NCBI GenBank assembly: GCA_026989045.1
Contig: JALSJY010000027.1
Span: 1 to 5,527, forward strand
DNA: 5,527 bases
Direction of reading: 5' to 3'
DNA from: Hyphomicrobiales bacterium
GTDB lineage: Bacteria > Pseudomonadota > Alphaproteobacteria > Rhizobiales > Devosiaceae
The position numbers and the translations under genes are program-made. Shown here piece after piece: positions 4,484 to 5,527 of the stretch. The notes below the pieces were generated by a model, which was not told the origin of the DNA, did not search any database, and saw only the letters and a list, made by a program, of their open reading frames with translations. Position 1 is the stretch's first letter; each line of letters starts with the position of its first letter.

Positions 4484-5527
4484 TTATTCACTATCTACTA
4501 TTTCAACCATATCTTTTGCTAAACCCGCAGGCACAATATAATCACCGATAACTTGTTTAACCCCGTCCTCTAATAAAGTAAGAACTTGCTGCTCACTCTT
4601 TACATCAAAAATTATTAAGTCAACATTATACCGATGGATATAATCGGCAACATCAGCACCGTGAAAATCAGAATATTTTTCGGGGCTGTCAATAAAAGTT
4701 GTAGCGTCAGCCCTAACAGAATTAACCCCATGTTTCTTAAGGTCAGCAAAATTTTGACGCAAACTACTTACATCAGAAATGGAAATACTCGCACCAGTGT
4801 CAGTAAGTGAAGAAAGCTTTGCTTTTTCAAGTGAGGTTGAATTATCCCATTGTTGCTGAGTTAAAATAAAGCAAATATTATTAGCCATTGCACGACTATT
4901 TTCAAGCTGAGCAATCAACCAAGCCAGCATCGCATTATCCCTTAAAGATGCATTTGAAATTGGGACATAAAATTTAACTGATATTTTTGCTTCTATATTT
5001 TGTTTAGCAAGAGAAAATACCTGCACAAACCCAATTTGATCAATTTCCCTAACCAATGCATCATTGCCAGAAATTGGTATAAATTCTTTTGCTTTTACAA
5101 TTTTATTATCTTGCTTATTGTCTTTTATTTCCATGCGAGCGCTTAAATCATAGGCAATAATTTCTCTTTGCGGCAGGCTGATAATTGGCTGCAAGTAAAA
5201 ATTCACTCTCTTATCTTTTATTGCTTTTTTCACATCAGAAACAGAAATAGATGGAGTTTGAATGTTATTTATATTCTGGTTTTGGCTGGTTTTGATATCA
5301 GAATTTTTTACCACCTGTGCAATTTTTTCCTGCTCCTCTTCTATGTGCGCAACCGATTCTGCAACCTGACGAACAAGCGTTCCCAAAACTGAAAAGTCAG
5401 CTTCAATAACCTCTAACCTATTGCCTGCTTTTTCATCAGATATGATATTAACGCGCTTAGATAGTATCTGCCCCGCCTTAGCATCAGTTGACAGCAGAGC
5501 AGACAAGTCTTCAATAGCCTTTTCAAG
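4484..5527 (-). CDS. Degenerate EAL-domain protein, TipF-like flagellar factor, 5' end beyond window
   Basis: The frame is open to the right edge (347 visible codons, beginning LEKAIEDLSALLS), so the true N-terminus is missing. A TTG at 5504-5506 should not be taken as the start. Visible residues 38-74 are charged and heptad-like (a possible coiled coil: LVRQVAESVAHIEEEQEKIA), followed by a polar linker and an EAL-like domain at about 98-340. FYLQPIISLPQREIIAYDLSAR matches the EAL opening with EAL changed to DLS. Other metal or catalytic positions are also lost: the NxS-type Asn is Pro (VPIS), the LTE Glu is Gln (ILTQ), the first Asp of DDFG is Ser (SISD), and the late VE Glu is Lys (DVKS). 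It is therefore very unlikely to hydrolyse c-di-GMP. The N-terminal coiled coil plus degenerate EAL domain with an LPQR element resembles TipF, a c-di-GMP-responsive flagellar assembly factor. The cheY-cheZ neighbours support a motility role. The TipF assignment is an inference. Confidence 0.78.
   Translation of the reverse strand, partial: LEKAIEDLSALLSTDAKAGQILSKRVNIISDEKAGNRLEVIEADFSVLGTLVRQVAESVAHIEEEQEKIAQVVKNSDIKTSQNQNINNIQTPSISVSDVKKAIKDKRVNFYLQPIISLPQREIIAYDLSARMEIKDNKQDNKIVKAKEFIPISGNDALVREIDQIGFVQVFSLAKQNIEAKISVKFYVPISNASLRDNAMLAWLIAQLENSRAMANNICFILTQQQWDNSTSLEKAKLSSLTDTGASISISDVSSLRQNFADLKKHGVNSVRADATTFIDSPEKYSDFHGADVADYIHRYNVDLIIFDVKSEQQVLTLLEDGVKQVIGDYIVPAGLAKDMVEIVDSE

Noticed and set aside
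5168..5392. Plus-strand 74-aa hydrophobic frame
   Set aside because: Antisense to the EAL gene, including the conserved FYLQPI region. The hydrophobicity reflects AT-rich complement.

Overview
The window reads as chromosomal DNA from a low-GC, motile alphaproteobacterium. The evidence is the gene content and the protein sequences. There is a CheY of the type carrying SDWNMEPMTGYELL, a CheZ phosphatase, a TipF-like degenerate EAL protein and a class IIA HAD hydrolase. The housekeeping genes ribF and ileS follow on the same strand as the last two. This assignment comes from recalled family features, not from a database search. I see no tRNA, rRNA, insertion sequence, CRISPR array or prophage gene.

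Layout: the minus strand, read from the right edge leftward, carries (1) the C-terminal 347 codons of a TipF-like EAL protein whose start lies beyond the window; (2) after 30 bases, a HAD-IIA hydrolase of the TIGR01459 type; (3) after a gap filled by genes of the opposite strand, ribF; (4) after 76 bases, the first 445 codons of ileS, cut by the left edge. The plus strand carries a two-gene cheY-cheZ unit between the hydrolase and ribF. It is divergent from ribF across a 162-base intergenic region. It is convergent with the hydrolase, and the two 3' ends overlap by 9 bases. Coding density is very high, and the only non-coding gaps are 76, 162, 2 and 30 bases.

How the parts fit: CheY (127 aa, all phosphorylation residues present) and CheZ (221 aa, catalytic D and Q plus the CheY-binding tail) form a complete phosphorelay output and reset pair for flagellar switching. 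The neighbouring EAL protein has lost essentially all metal-binding residues and is probably a structural or c-di-GMP-sensing flagellar polarity factor, not an enzyme. RibF makes FMN and FAD, and IleRS charges tRNA-Ile. Motility genes and housekeeping genes are therefore interleaved.

The most interesting non-coding element is a possible symmetric promoter between cheY and ribF. The same two hexamers can serve as -35/-10 on either strand with a 17-base spacer, and an inverted repeat sits largely in the spacer. Two minus-strand genes (ribF and the hydrolase) appear to use non-ATG starts behind a clear GAGG ribosome site. No wholly new system is evident. The findings are variations on known families and on their arrangement.
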